DNA from: Palaemon carinicauda
Taxonomy: Eukaryota; Arthropoda; Malacostraca; Decapoda; Palaemonidae
DNA length: 64,000 bases
Direction: 5' to 3'
NCBI RefSeq assembly: GCF_036898095.1
Contig: NC_090757.1
Span: forward strand, 63,023,589-63,087,588
Shown one piece after another: positions 12,151 through 23,136 of this stretch (position 1 is its first letter; the number at the start of each line of letters is the position of its first letter). The position numbers and the translations under genes are program-made. The notes beneath the pieces are model-generated. The model saw only the letters and a list, made by a program, of their open reading frames with translations. It was not told the origin of the DNA and searched no databases.

Positions 12151-12344
12151 TAGTAGGTTTGGCAGGTCTGCTGGCAGGACGATCTGGAACTGGGATGTGC
12201 CCTTTAGAAGGGCGAACATCCACCGATGGGGACCGTAAAAAGGTCCGCATTAGAGTTCAGGACCAAAGTCCAAAGGACTACGATGCAGCGCAAGGTTGCG
12301 CTGGTAGATCGGTAGGTCTGCTGCGCTGGTAGGTCTACTTGATC

Positions 12345-12690
12345 CTCTGAAGATGTGTCTCAATGAGTGGCCTTTCATGAATGAGAGAGGTGAATACTTC
12401 GTAGAAGAGACTTGAAGACACCCGGGATGACGCCCATGAGGGCTGGTGGATCAGCAAGCTGACCTTTAACAGTAGCGATCCTCCGAAGAGGAGTCTCTAT
12501 GAGTGTCCTCTCTCGCGACCAAGAGAGATGAACACTTCGTAGAAGACTTGAAGACACCCGGGATGACGCCCATTGAGGGCCGGTGGATCAGCAAGCTGAC
12601 CTTTAACAGTAGCAATCCTCCGAAGAGGAATCTCTATGAGTGGCCTCTCTCGCGAACGAGAGAGGTGAACACTTCGTAGAAGAGACTAGC
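12345..12690 (-). repeat. Tandem repeat of about 135 bp in gag of B1
   Basis: Two and a half head-to-tail copies: GAAGACACCCGGGATGACGC occurs at about 12412 and again at about 12547, and CTTCGTAGAAGA occurs three times. On the minus strand the unit encodes S-L-L-R-S...R-T-L-I-E-T-P-L-R-R, related to a single T-L-T-E-T-P-L-R-R segment in the B3 Gag. B2 has further dispersed copies (about 20110, 20780, 20900). It is an expanded Gag segment. Confidence 0.75.
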
Positions 12691-12699
12691 CAAGACCGT

Positions 12700-13740
12700 G
12701 CTCCGCCCCTGAAGGAAGAGAAACTCAGCAAGGGAGGAGAGAAGTCTGGGCGAAGGCAACAACAGCAGTCGGAGACGATGAATTTATTAAGATGTGGGAA
12801 GTTCTCACTCTGAAGGGAGAAACAACCTCACACCTGGGGAGGAAACTTCCCTCGGAAGGGAAGTTGTCTAACCCCTGGAGGCGAACCTCCTTTAGCGTTC
12901 TAAGATGATCTGAAGTGCTGGTCATGTTGTCAAGGGAGTATTTCTAAGAGAAGGGATGAAGCCCATGACGACGTCCTCTGAGGGACGGCAGTGACAGCAG
13001 ATTCCCCACGCATGAACAGAACAGCTCTGCTTCGTTGGCACTCTTAGTCGAACGAAGAAAAACTGCCTAGTTAACTGGGAAAAAATAAAATTAATTATTT
13101 AACAGAAATTCCCTAGGGAGTTACTCCGAAGAGGAACCCCGAGGGAACAACATAAAATAAGTATTGCGCCGACAAAAAATTAATTATTTAACAAATTCCC
13201 CAGAGAGGAACTCCAAAGAGGAACCCCAAGGGAACAGATAAAATTAAGTATTGCGCCCTTCCTTCCTCAGTCGACATCCACGGGAGAAGGGGGGGAGCGG
13301 AGTAACTGTAATACAAACAGAATTACAATTATTTAAATCAGCTAAGAATATTTACTAATAGTGAGAACCACTGACCCTCCAAAGGGAAGTGTTCCCCACG
13401 GAGAAAGCTGAAAAGTTAGAATACAATTAGATTTTCACTACAAATAATTGAGACAAACAATCGGAAGAGCAATCTAACCCGCACACAGGAAAGGAGCTTC
13501 CCCAATAGTACAGTATTGTTGTTGTAAAGGTGAACGACCTCGAGAAGAGAAAGACCGTAGTCAGTCTTTGAGAGGCCACATTCCCTTCGCTCAGAAAACC
13601 ATGTTTCCCATAGGAAAAAAGGAAAAGGAGAAGACAATAGTTGAATGAAGAGGGTCCAGGCGATGACGATTCCCCTGCGGTGGCCGAGTTAACGGTTATA
13701 TGATGACGGGAAGACGGATGAACCAAAGAGGGAGAGGTCG
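12700..13740 (-). pseudogene. gag N-terminal region of DIRS B1, decayed
   Basis: By position this is the start of gag. Small pieces with repeated words GAGGAACCCC and CCGAAGAGGAAC occur at 13110-13240, and similar words occur in B2 at about 21470. No frame longer than 100 residues survives on the minus strand and the cysteine motif at the Gag start is not legible. Confidence 0.4.
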
Positions 13741-14196
13741 TTCCCCACGAAGTGGGACTGTTCTGGCCTTGCTAATGTACGCAAGTGTCGTTGTCGTATA
13801 TGTATCACACACACAGCACAAACACTGAAAAGGAAACTTATCACATTTCTATACACATATACAGTACAGTATATACATAAACATTAAGAATGTTTTCATA
13901 TACTGTATATACAAGTATAAGAAAAAGTAAGTTAAAAGACAAAAATTAATGGCAGTCCAGAATAGGCGAGGAGGGAGAGAGGAAACAACCGCTCTCGATC
14001 TGAGCCAAAAGTAAAGGGACTAAATCACAGGTGTGTGAACGGGAGTGGTAGCAAGCTACCCCCCCCCCCCCCTACCCCCGCTAACTAGCGGTGTGGGTAG
14101 TTAACCCTCACTAAATATTAATGGCTCGTCATTTCAGCTCCGCCGAGAGTATAACCCCTAATAAATAGCGTGGTTTGTATACCAGTTACGGAACAA
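13741..14196 (-). repeat. B1 leader and right (5') inverted terminal repeat
   Basis: From about 13995 the sequence (TGAGCCAAAAGTAAAG...CACAGGTGTGTGAACGGGAG...GTTACGGAACAA) is the reverse complement of the B1 left end and matches the B2 and B3 right ends. It includes a C tract at about 14061-14074. Upstream, 13800-13930 is AT-rich leader. Confidence 0.75.
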
Positions 14197-14301
14197 TATC
14201 ATGTTAGAGAATATTTATAGGAGTTTTAACTTGAATAAAATTTTTTGGGCTCAAGCCATGTCATCCTGATAGAAGTTCCTTTAGGGTAGCTTCCTAGGGT
14301 A
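14197..14301 (+). repeat. Interspersed repeat fragment flanking the Tigger element
   Basis: Contains AAGCCATGTCATCCTGATAG, closely related to GCCATGTCGCCCTGATGGAA at about 60388. It may be continuous with the DNA on the other side of the Tigger element (43074 onward), perhaps the start of family C, but I cannot prove this. Confidence 0.4.
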
Positions 14302-14303
14302 TA

Positions 14304-14518
14304 CAGTGGTACCTCTACATACGATCTTAATTTGTTCCAGAAACTTCTTTGTATGTTAAAGCAATCGTTTGTTGGAGCAAATATTCCCATAAGAATACAC
14401 TGTAATTTGTATAATTCGTTCCACACCCCAAAAACCTATATTAACTCCTTAATAAATTACTACATATAATTACACATAACAATAACATAACTGCATGAAA
14501 TGAAAGAAGCATGTAAAA
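14304..14518 (-). mobile_element. Tigger-like element, left terminal inverted repeat segment
   Basis: Starts with the TIR next to a TA target. It continues TTGTTCCAGAAACTTC...GTTGGAGCAAATATTCCC, then CGTTCCACACCCC and an AT-rich stretch, ending where DIRS B2 begins (TGACATATTTG). The repeated TATGTT/GTTGGA words also occur in the right-end segment at 42960-43060. Confidence 0.75.
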
Positions 14519-14900
14519 TGACATATTTGTAGATAATTTGTATTTTTCCTAGCTATACAAACCTTAGCTATTTACATGGGATAATTACTTCGGCGTAGCT
14601 GAACGACGAGCAATAAAAGTTTTAACAAGGGTTTCCTACCCCACCGCTAGTTAGTGGGGGGTAGGAAGGGGTAGCTAGCTACCCCTCCCCCTCACACACA
14701 CACCGGTGAAAGGCTCACTTTACTTAGAGGTAGGACTTATCTTGGGGGACAGGGGTGGCGGGCACATAACTGTAAATAGCTAAGGTTTGTACAGTATACT
14801 TAGGAAAAATACAAATTATCTACGAATTTGTCATTTGTTCCGTAACTGAAATACAAACCACGCTATTTACATGGGGTGACTTAACCCTTAGGAAGGGTGG
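14519..14900 (-). repeat. B2 left (3') terminal repeat and internal complementary region
   Basis: 14519-14790 is the reverse complement of about 22075-22268 in its key blocks (CACACACACCGGTGAAAGGC; GGGTAGCTAGCTACCCCTCC). The ICR follows: AAATACAAATTATCTACGAA joined to TTTGTCATTTGTTCCGTAAC is the left end joined to the right end, both reverse-complemented. Confidence 0.8.
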
Positions 14901-15335
14901 TAAGACCCGGCCATACTGGCTTTGGCTTGCCCGGGGATTCCATATTCGAGCGATCAAGTACTCGGACAATAGGGAATCCCTGCTCCTCGCTGGCGGCTGT
15001 GAAACTGCCGCGGCCTACGTAAGGTGTGTGCGAAGGTGAAAAGTGACTTGTCCCAGGCAGTTGCCCTGGAGTTCCTCAGAAGGAAATCAAGGCTAGGACT
15101 CTCCCAATACCACCTCATCAGGGTATGGGGACATGACAGTATTACACCTAATACTAGGAACACAAGGAAGCATAGTCTACCTGCAGTGGTTTGAGGTCAG
15201 CTATGCAGAGAACCCAGGATGCTGCTTTCTCCAAGGGAGGAGAGGATGAAGGAAAAAATAAGGGCCAGACAGATCTTTTCATTCATGCAGACTAACACCA
15301 GGTAACAATACCCTCAACCTTCTGGTACTTGTCCA

Positions 15336-16508
15336 TCAAGGAGCCTGAGGTCTAGACCAGCTGTTGTGAAGCCACCACAGGGCCGATAGAAATGTATCGA
15401 GCCTCCTGTGGGTCATGTCTTGCAGGTAAGGGGCTGAGAAGATGGTCAGATGCTTCAACATCCTCGCTTGTAGGACCTGCGTCACTGAATGATGCTCCAT
15501 GAAGGGCAGGGACGTAGCTACGCCCCTGACATCATGGGCTCTAGAGTGATGCGACGGAGATGGGTCAGGATTCAAGGCTGGGTGTAACATCCTACGAATC
15601 CGGGCCGAGATGGTACTCCTGGAGACCTTCCTCTTCGTTTCCCAGGATCCACGAACGAGGCTTGAGCCTGGAGACGAACTGCAGCCGTTCTCTGAAGACG
15701 CCACCTCAGACTCCCTACCGGCAAGGTAGGAGATGGTCTGGGTCATCTGCTACAGGACGGAGACCCGAAACCTGGAAGGGGTCGAACAGTGGGTCCGGCA
15801 CTCCCGGATTCTGAGTCTTGGCAACAAACCTCAGGGACGAACCTGAATGTTGCCTCCCCTATCCCCCTGAATGGGCGAAGTCGTATGAGAGACCATGTGA
15901 CTCGCTTGGCTGAAGATAGGCTAGCAGGAACACTGTCTACCCAGTAAGGTGGTGATCTGGGGTCTTACGTAGTGGTTCGTCAGGGGGTCTCTTTAGAGAC
16001 TTGAGGACTAGAACCACGTCCCAAGGAGGAGGTCTCACCTTCGACTGAGGGCAGGAGAGGACAAGGCTTCGTATGAGAAGGAAGAGTTCCAGCGAGGGAG
16101 AAATGTCTGTCCCTAGAGCCTGGAGGCAAGACCTAAGGCTGAGGGATAGCCTTTCACAGCCGAAATTGAAAGGCACATTCATCCCGCAAACTCACGAGGG
16201 GCTCCGCTATTGCTGGAAGCGGCATCGTGTGGAGGGATGCCCTCTCCACGACACCGACCACAGTAACTCGCTCCTTCGCCTGGGAGACTACTGTGGAAGA
16301 ATTGCACAGGTGTCCAGGCCTCCTTTTCGCAACTTGTTGCGAAAATCCTCTCTCTTTGAGGAGATGCTGGATAGACTCCCGGCGGGAAGTTGGAGCAAGC
16401 TACGGCTTTGCGGAGAATGATGGCATGTGGCTGTGTGAGTAACCAGTGACGTGTGGGGGGGTTCCCTCGGAGGCTCCGTAAGGAGTTACAGAGGGACTGG
16501 TGAGCCAC
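15336..16508 (-). pseudogene. Tyrosine recombinase remnant of DIRS B2
   Basis: Frames 16182-15937 and 15746-15336 align with the B3 recombinase; an N-terminal piece lies near 16500. The core-binding region shows SPSLELFLLIRSL, and the catalytic part shows the HxxR motif intact as H-D-V-R at 15525-15536, followed by APYLQDMTHRRLDTF with the tyrosine. Frameshifts separate the pieces. Confidence 0.75.
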
Positions 16509-18170
16509 CTGTGAGAGGCCCTAGCGGAGCTAGGGAGGTCATTGAGAGACTGACCAAAACTCTGGTCCTGTAGAGTACTCTCCCCATCCGCCAGAACGGA
16601 GGAAGGCAAACACATCGATGTTGTCCCACCGGTGCTGGAAGGCATCCTACCAGAGGGCCTTGGGATCCGGGACCGGGGAGCAGTAAAGCAGGAGCTTGCA
16701 GCTCAGTGCTGTAGCGAACCGGTCCATAGAGGGAGCCCCACCGAGTCAGGACTTTGTAGGCTACTTGAGGATCCAAAGACCACTCGGAATGTGGTGTCTG
16801 TGTCGCACTGCTCAGACTGTCGGCGAGCCCATTCCTTTGCCTGGAATCAGGCGAGCTGCTAAGGAGACCGAGGGGAACTCGGACCATCCCGGTATCCCTA
16901 CCGCAGGATGGGATGGCTGTACTGAAAAGTACCTCCTTGTCTGGGCAAGAAAGTCATCCCTGTGGTGTTGTTGATCCTCACAACCACAGAGTAGTCCGCC
17001 AGGCTAGGTAGAGCTACTGAAGTGCCAGAAACACGGTTTCCATCTATAGTAGGTCTAGGGAAGGTACTTCCTGGTTCTGACCACCGGCCTGGGGACCCGT
17101 GGTTCAGAACGTGCCCCCCCCCCCCCCCCCAACCTTCTTTGACGCATCAGAAAACAGCATCAAGTTTGGGGGAAGGACGAGAAGGTCCACTCCCTATTGT
17201 AGATCTTCGTCTGCTTCCCACCCTTATGGGTCCGTCCGTTCCGGTTGTCCCCTACGGGTCCCGGCGTCCGGGGAGTCGTGCCCCCGACTCCCCACTGGAG
17301 AGAACTCATCCTGAGGCGACTGTGGAAACCAGACGGGCCAGGGAGGAGAGACGTAACCACCTTGAGTTGGAGGGTCTTCTCGTGTGGGGAAAGGTCTCGC
17401 GACCTTCCTCCGCCTTGGTACCCTGTTGCCTGAAGGGAAGGCTTCGGGAGATTGGTGTCTAAGACCAGGCTTAGGTATACCAGACTCTGAGAGGGCTGCG
17501 GGGAGGACTCCTCGAGGACACCATGATCTTTAGAACTTGGCAAAGTCCGAGGAGCTTGTCCCGATGACGAAGATGGGATGCCTTCGAGTCTGCTAGGATC
17601 GGCCAGTCACCCAGGAAACGGAGGGGACAGAAGCCGATCCTGAGAGCCCGTGAAGAGATCAGAGTGGAAGTATCAGTGAACTGTTGAGGTGCTGTGGAAA
17701 GACCGAAGTACAGCCCTTGAACTAGTATATCCGCCTTCCAGGCAAACTCCAAAGTACTTCCTTGAAGACGGGTGAACCGGGATTGGAAGTACGCGTCCTA
17801 CTGGACCAGCGTACACATGAAGTCTTGTGGTCTCACCCCAAGACTGACCGCGTCTGTTGTCGCTATGCTGAACGGAGACTGTTTGACAACCCTGTACAGA
17901 GTCGAGAAGGGAAGGAGACGATTAAGGAGGCCTCGGAACCCGTTGGCCACCTCTTGGGGGGAGCGTATCTCCGACATGGAACTAGACTTCTGCCCGGAGG
18001 GCTCGTCCCCTCACCGATCCCTACCCAGGGAGGAGGGAGGGGCTCGATACCGACCGGGACTGAAGGAGACACGCTCGGAGAGCTGGCCCTCGGTCTAGTC
18101 TCTGGCGCTCTCCATTCCCTGAGACCAGGGCAAGCTGCACTGGCTTAAGGGAGACCTTGGGTGAGTAGAC
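16500..18170 (-). pseudogene. Pol remnant of DIRS B2 (RT, RNase H, methylase-like)
   Basis: Pieces in order: reverse transcriptase near 17750-17470 (LYFGLSTAPQQFT, then RFLGDW where B3 has RYLDNW and A2 has LYLDDW), thumb near 17300, and the RNase H end plus start of the methylase-like domain at 16887-16486 (RNGLADSLS, EWSLDPQVAYKVL). Frames change repeatedly and C tracts (about 17106-17120) coincide with breaks. It cannot encode an active enzyme. Confidence 0.75.
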
Positions 18171-18990
18171 TCGGTCCCGGACCGTATCCTTCCCTTACCG
18201 AAGAGGAATCTCTGAATCTGGGGCCCCCTTGAGGTTTCTCCTAAGGGTAAGAACCTGCCAGAACGCAAGTTCCGACCCCTGGAGCTTCTCCTCCTGATGG
18301 ACTGGCAGTGAGGTCTCTCATCCCCGGAGGGTCTTCCTGGGGAGACTCGTAGACATGCCCCAAGGGTCCAACTGGATCCCGTCGGGTCCTTGCGGAAGAC
18401 TGGGCCTTTGGATCCCTCCTAGAAGGGAAACAGGACCCCAGCGATGAAGGATGTAAGGCTTTCGCCCCCTCCGCACGAGAAATTTCTCAGGAAGAGGTGG
18501 GGATTCTCCCTATGGAGTGACGGGGGAGAGGACCGGGTCTTCCGACCCTCCTGGGGATGGGAAATGCTCATCCGCAGGGGAGGGGAGATGAAGTCTGAGG
18601 AGGGCTCATCGCCTGCGAAAGGACTCGCGAAGGGACAGGATAGTCCTTGGAGGAGATACCATGCCAGGGATTCCTCTCACCCCCTTCAGGGGGAGAGGAA
18701 GCTACTACTGATTAGTGACCCCAGTCAGAAGGCACAGGCTCATCGCCTGCATGAGCGCTCTGACGACGGCATCCCACCAGGGATGCCGACCAACCCTCGC
18801 GCTGACAGGGAGTCCCTCTGGAGGGAAGAGGATCGTTCAATCCTCTGGGGGAGTTGACACATGAGGGTTCGCCCGTAGAGAATCTGCAATGAAGGGAGAA
18901 GAGACCTTTGACCTGTCCGGAAACCTCCCCCCCTCCGGAGAGGGCGCTGCTCTGCGCTGCGGGGGAGGGAAACGCGAAGGTGGCCTGACC
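18171..18990 (-). pseudogene. gag C-terminal part of DIRS B2, decayed
   Basis: By position and by words shared with B3 (GTCTTCCTGGGGAGACTCGT near 18330 versus CTCTTCCTGGGGAGACACGT near 26994) this is the Gag C-terminal half. Frames are broken throughout. Confidence 0.55.
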
Positions 18991-20040
18991 GTCATAAGCC
19001 CTGATGTAATCAGGGCGCGATCGCATCGGAGAACGGTGCGCCGATCACGCTGATGATCGCGCGAAAAGCACAGATCTGGGTAGCGCGTGAATAAAACAGT
19101 ATAACCGCGCCCGCATGCACGCGTACCCGCGTGAGCGTGGGCGTATCGGCGCCCACGTGAACGATCCCCGCGCCTCCGCGCGTATGAAGATCGCTGGCGC
19201 TTGCGCGTAAAAGATCGTGGGCGACAGCGAGGGAAACAATCCCACGCGCGAACGATCTTGGCGACAAAAGATCGCCGGTGCTTGCGCTGTCGGCGATTGC
19301 GTGTGGGATACCTTCCCACGCGCAGAAGAAATAACACTGACGATCTTCGGTGCCTACGCGTGTACGAGGATCGTTGGCGCTAGCGCGAGAGAAGATCGTC
19401 GGAGACAGTGAGCGGGAAACCATTGGTGCCCGCGCGCGTACGATCCCCAACTATGTAAGACGATCGTCGGCGTTTCGCACGAGCACGGACGATCTTCGAC
19501 GCTCACGCGTGTGCGAAGATTGTCGGCGCTCGCGCGCGAGAGAAGATAGGCCGCAACCGCGCGTGGGAAACCTCAGTGCCTGCGCGCGGACGATCTACGA
19601 CGATCGTGCGCGGACGATCCGTGCGATGATCACGAGAGACTCAATGGTCACGCGCGAGAAACCATCCCGCGCACAGAACGATCTTCGGCGCTTACGCGTA
19701 CTGTGAAGATCGTCGGCGCTTGCGCGCCTAGCGCCGGATCCGAAGATCGGCGGCTAACGGCCGTCGACGATCGCGTGCAGAGAACCGCGCGCGGACGGCC
19801 TGGTTGTCGCGCGCGGGAAAACCTTCGGCGCTTACGCGTTACGAAGATCGTCGGTGCTTGCGCGCTAGAGACGTCGGCTAATCGATCTTCGAAGATCACG
19901 CGCGGGAAACCATCCCGCGTGCAGGCGATTCTCAGCGCTTACGCGCGAGTGAAGATCGTAGGCCCCTATGCAACAGAAGATCGTCGAAGAGCGCGCACGC
20001 ACGCTTGGTTGGAGGATCGGCTAACTCGTAGATCAGGAAC
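18991..20040 (-). repeat. GC-rich minisatellite in the gag region of B2
   Basis: Irregular units of roughly 30-45 bases around GAAGATCGTCGGCGCTTGCG and CGTGGGAAACC. It lies in the same relative place as the B1 minisatellite and the B3 Arg-Ser-Pro repeats. Short open frames occur on both strands but differ between copies and are not called as genes. Confidence 0.7.
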
Positions 20041-21420
20041 TGGGATGGGTCCCTAAAAGGGAGGGCATCCCCTGAAGAGAACCAGGAGGCCTGCTTCAGA
20101 GCCGACGATCAACTGAAGGGCTGCTAAACACTCCGAGGAGTGGTCTCTGTGAGGGATCTTTCCCGCGAACGGGAGAGGTGTCCTTCGTAGAAGAGACTTG
20201 GAGACACCGCAGGCTGAACCGCTGGTGAGCGCCTGTGCGCTCTCTCGGGAACCCCAATGATGTGCGCAAATGCGCAGGGAACGTTGGTAGCAGCCTAATT
20301 AAAAACTGGAACAGGGTGTCTCTGGAAGGCAGTCCCAGGAACAGCAGCCGAGCGCTAGCGCGCAAGGGAACGTTAGCGCGCAAGGGAACGTTGGCGCGCA
20401 GGGAATACCTGGCATTTAAGGGACTTACTCACGGTGTGAGAAAGTCTCTCCTGCCTCGGAGGGAGGAGCCCGTTGGATAACGGGGGCGTGGGCGCCAAGG
20501 CGCGTCAACAGTCAGGAACGGATACAGCAGGCAGAGAGGAGACCCAAGGTCTAACGTAGCCTGAGTAGAGAGGCCCCGAAGGGAAAGTTGCAAGACCCCG
20601 AAGGGTCAGCGCAACGAGAAACCGAAGTTTCACTGTCACTAATCACCGAAGTGTAGAAGTGACTAAAGTTACGAGAGCCCGAGGGAACTGTTTAACTAAA
20701 GCTTCGAGACCCCGAAGGGTCAGGGAAAAAGAGAAACCGAAGTGTTAGTGACTGAACAGCAAGCTGTTTCAACAGGAACAATCCTCCGAAGAGGAGTCTC
20801 TATGAGTGGCCTCTCTCGCGAACGAGAGAGGAGAGCACTTCGTAGAAGAGACTGGTGATGGAGCCCCCAAGGGCCGTGAGATCAGCTGACGTAAACAGGA
20901 ACAATCCTCCGAAGAGGAGTCTCTGTGAGTGTCCTCTCACGCGAACGGGAGGAGACACTTCGTAGAAGAGACAAAAGGAGCAATCCTCCGAAGAGGAGCC
21001 CCTAGGGCGGCCTCCCTCACGAACGAGAGAGGTCCAGACTTATCTTGCAGCTGCTCAGACCCTTGAGCGTAGCTACAGAAGCGACCGCTCAACCCCGAGA
21101 GCATAGTCGCTAGTACCATGGTCCGGCCTTGCAACCGCTCAGCCCCTTGAGCAAGTCGCAAGGGCGGTCGCTCAGCCCCAAGAGCATAACCGCCTAAGGA
21201 CCAGGGAAGGTAAGAAGGGAAGTTAACAACTACCCAGGAGGCGAACCTCCTTATCGTTCTAGGATGCACTGAAGAGCTGACAGTAGTCACGGGGGAACTT
21301 CTAAGAGAAGCGAACGCCCCTGACGATGTCCTAGAGAGACAGCGGCAATAGCAGACTCCCCAGGCATAAATAGGACAGCTCTGCTTCGAAGGCACTCAAC
21401 AGGCGCGAAGAAACGGCATC
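20041..21420 (-). pseudogene. gag N-terminal half of DIRS B2 with dispersed repeats
   Basis: Contains at least three copies of an AATCCTCCGAAGAGGAGTCT ... CTTCGTAGAAGAGAC unit (about 20110-20195, 20778-20853, 20898-20973), the same unit tandemly repeated in B1. It also has repeated CCCCGAAGGGTC and CGCAAGGGAACGTT words. The longest minus frame, 152 residues at 21395-20937, has no recognisable motif and carries repeated L-R-S type segments. Confidence 0.5.
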
Positions 21421-22268
21421 GTAAACTGTAAAATAAAAAAAGAATAATTATTTAACAGGAATTCCCCCTGGTGAAAACTCCGAAGAGAAAACCCCGAGGG
21501 AAAGAAACATAAGAACGAAAGAAGGTATGCGCCCCCTCCCCCCCCGGCATGCCCGGGTGAGGGGGGGGACGAAAAGTTAACAAAAACAGAATTATAACAT
21601 TATAATTATGCAACTGACTTTGAATGTTCAAGGATCACCAACCCCCGAAGGGACGTGAGCCCTGAGCTGAAAAGTTAAAACACAATTATATTCATAAAAA
21701 TAATTGAGACAAATAAAACGAAATAGCGACTCGGTCCTGAGAAGCTAACGTAGGCGTAGTACGGAGTAAGAGGTGAACGACCTCAAGAGAAGGGCCGGGC
21801 TCCACGAAGGCTACCATGGTGGCCTTGACGTGAACGGCCGTGATCAAGAAAAGATCGTGGTGGCCTGGCTAAGCCGGCAATCACTCTCGTAGACATACAC
21901 AACACACCCCGCACAACACCAAAAGCAAAGGAAACTTACTAGTTTCTATACACAAAAATATATATAAACATCAATAATGTTTAAATATACTAAGTATAAG
22001 AAAAGGTAAGTTAAAAAGACAAAACAATAATGGCCGTCAAGTGAGGATGGGAGCAGAGACTTCCGATCGCCATCCGAGCCAAAAGTAAAGTGAGCCTTTC
22101 ACCGGTGTGTGTGAGGGGGAGGGGTAGCTAGCTACCCCTCCCTACCCCCCTGCTAACTAGTGGTGGGGTAGGAAACCCTCGTTAAAACTTTTATGGCTCA
22201 TCGTTCAGCTACGCCGAAGTAATTACCCCATGTAAATAGCGTGGTTTATATTTCAGTTACGGAACAAA
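21421..22268 (-). repeat. B2 leader and right (5') terminal repeat
   Basis: AT-rich leader followed, from about 22075 (GAGCCAAAAGTAAAGTGAGC), by the right terminal repeat, which is the reverse complement of the B2 left end and closes with GTTACGGAACAAA. The arms contain their own palindrome GGGTAGCTAGCTACCC. Confidence 0.75.
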
Positions 22269-22300
22269 AAGATAATTATAAAGAAATAATAAATAAAAAA

Positions 22301-22720
22301 TGACAAATTCGGAGATAATTTGTATTTTTCCTAACCATACAAACCTTAGCTATTTACATTGGGTTTACCTTTCGGCGTAGCTGAAATTGACGAGCCAATA
22401 GATTTTAATGAGGGTTAACTACCCCCGAGCTAGTTAGCGGGGGTAGGGGAAGGGGTAGCTTGCTACCCCCCCCCCCCCCCACACACACACACCGGTGATT
22501 TGCTTCACTTCACTTAGAGGTAGGACTTGACTTTGGGGACAGGGCTGGCGGGCAAATATGTGTAAATAGCTAAGGTTTGTATGGTTAGGAAAAATACAAA
22601 TTATCTCCAAATTTGTCATTTGTTCCGTAACCGAAATACAAACCACGCTATTTACATTGGGTGACTTACCCCTTAGGAAGGGTGGAAAGTCCCCAGCCTT
22701 ACTGACTTTGGCTTTACCCG
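22301..22720 (-). repeat. B3 left (3') terminal repeat and internal complementary region
   Basis: 22301-22590 is the reverse complement of about 30130-30324 in its main blocks (CACACACCGGTGATTTGCTT; GGGGGTAGGGGAAGG; AAATTTCAGCTACGCCG in the right copy). The ICR (about 22590-22680) joins CAAATTATCTCCAAATTTG to TCATTTGTTCCGTAACCG, the reverse complements of the left and right extremes. Confidence 0.85.
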
Positions 22721-23136
22721 GGGACTCCGACTCCAAGTGAGTAGCACTCGAGAAAAGGAGTCCCTGCACCTCACAAGTTCCTCGCTTCGCAAGGAACGTG
22801 TGGCCTACATAAGTTGTGTGTGGAAGAAAGAGCGTGACTCGTCCTATGAAGTTGACCTTGAGACCTTTAGATAGGAATCCAGGATAGGACGTTCCCAATA
22901 CCACCTCGTCAGGGTATGGGGGACGCAACAGTATTAAGCTTAATACTAGGAGCACAAGGAAGCATGGTTTACCTGCAGAGGTTAAGGTCAGCTATGCAGA
23001 GACCAGGATGCTGCTTCCCCAAGAGGGGAGGATGAAGAAAGAAGTAAGGGTCAGACATACTCTTTCATTCACGCAGACTAAAACCGGGTAACAACGCCCT
23101 CAAGCTACTGCTACTTGTCCATAAAGGAGCCTGAGG
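22721..23136 (-). other. B3 3' untranslated region
   Basis: Between the ICR and the recombinase stop. Minus-strand frames here have no recognisable domain. Similar sequence (CCAATACCACCTCGTCAGGG, CTTAATACTAGG) lies in the same position in B1 and B2. Confidence 0.6.

Larger units (their letters stand above)
446..14196 (-). mobile_element. DIRS family B element B1, decayed, split by A1
   Basis: The left end (TGACAAATTTGTAGATAATT) and the right end (GTTACGGAACAA near 14186-14196) match the ends of B2 and B3. Inside, on the minus strand, remnants follow in DIRS order: gag (about 13750-10000), reverse transcriptase/RNase H/methylase-like (about 9950-8490) and tyrosine recombinase (about 8480-7560). 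All frames are heavily broken. Family A element A1 (722-7093) sits within its left complementary region, so about 7.4 kb of B1 itself remains. It appears the oldest of the three B copies, judged by the density of breaks. Confidence 0.8.
14519..22268 (-). mobile_element. DIRS family B element B2, decayed
   Basis: Ends TGACATATTTGTAG (left) and GTTACGGAACAAA (right) match B1 and B3. Minus-strand order is gag (about 21900-18170), Pol (about 18170-16500), recombinase (about 16510-15330). It has many frameshifts and homopolymer expansions. No target duplication is seen, as expected for a recombinase-inserted element. It lies in the left part of the Tigger-like element. Confidence 0.85.

Noticed and set aside
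11068..12332. Several 70-177 codon frames on both strands
   Set aside because: The CpG-rich minisatellite is open in many frames at once; the peptides are Arg/Ala/Pro low complexity and not conserved in B2 or B3.
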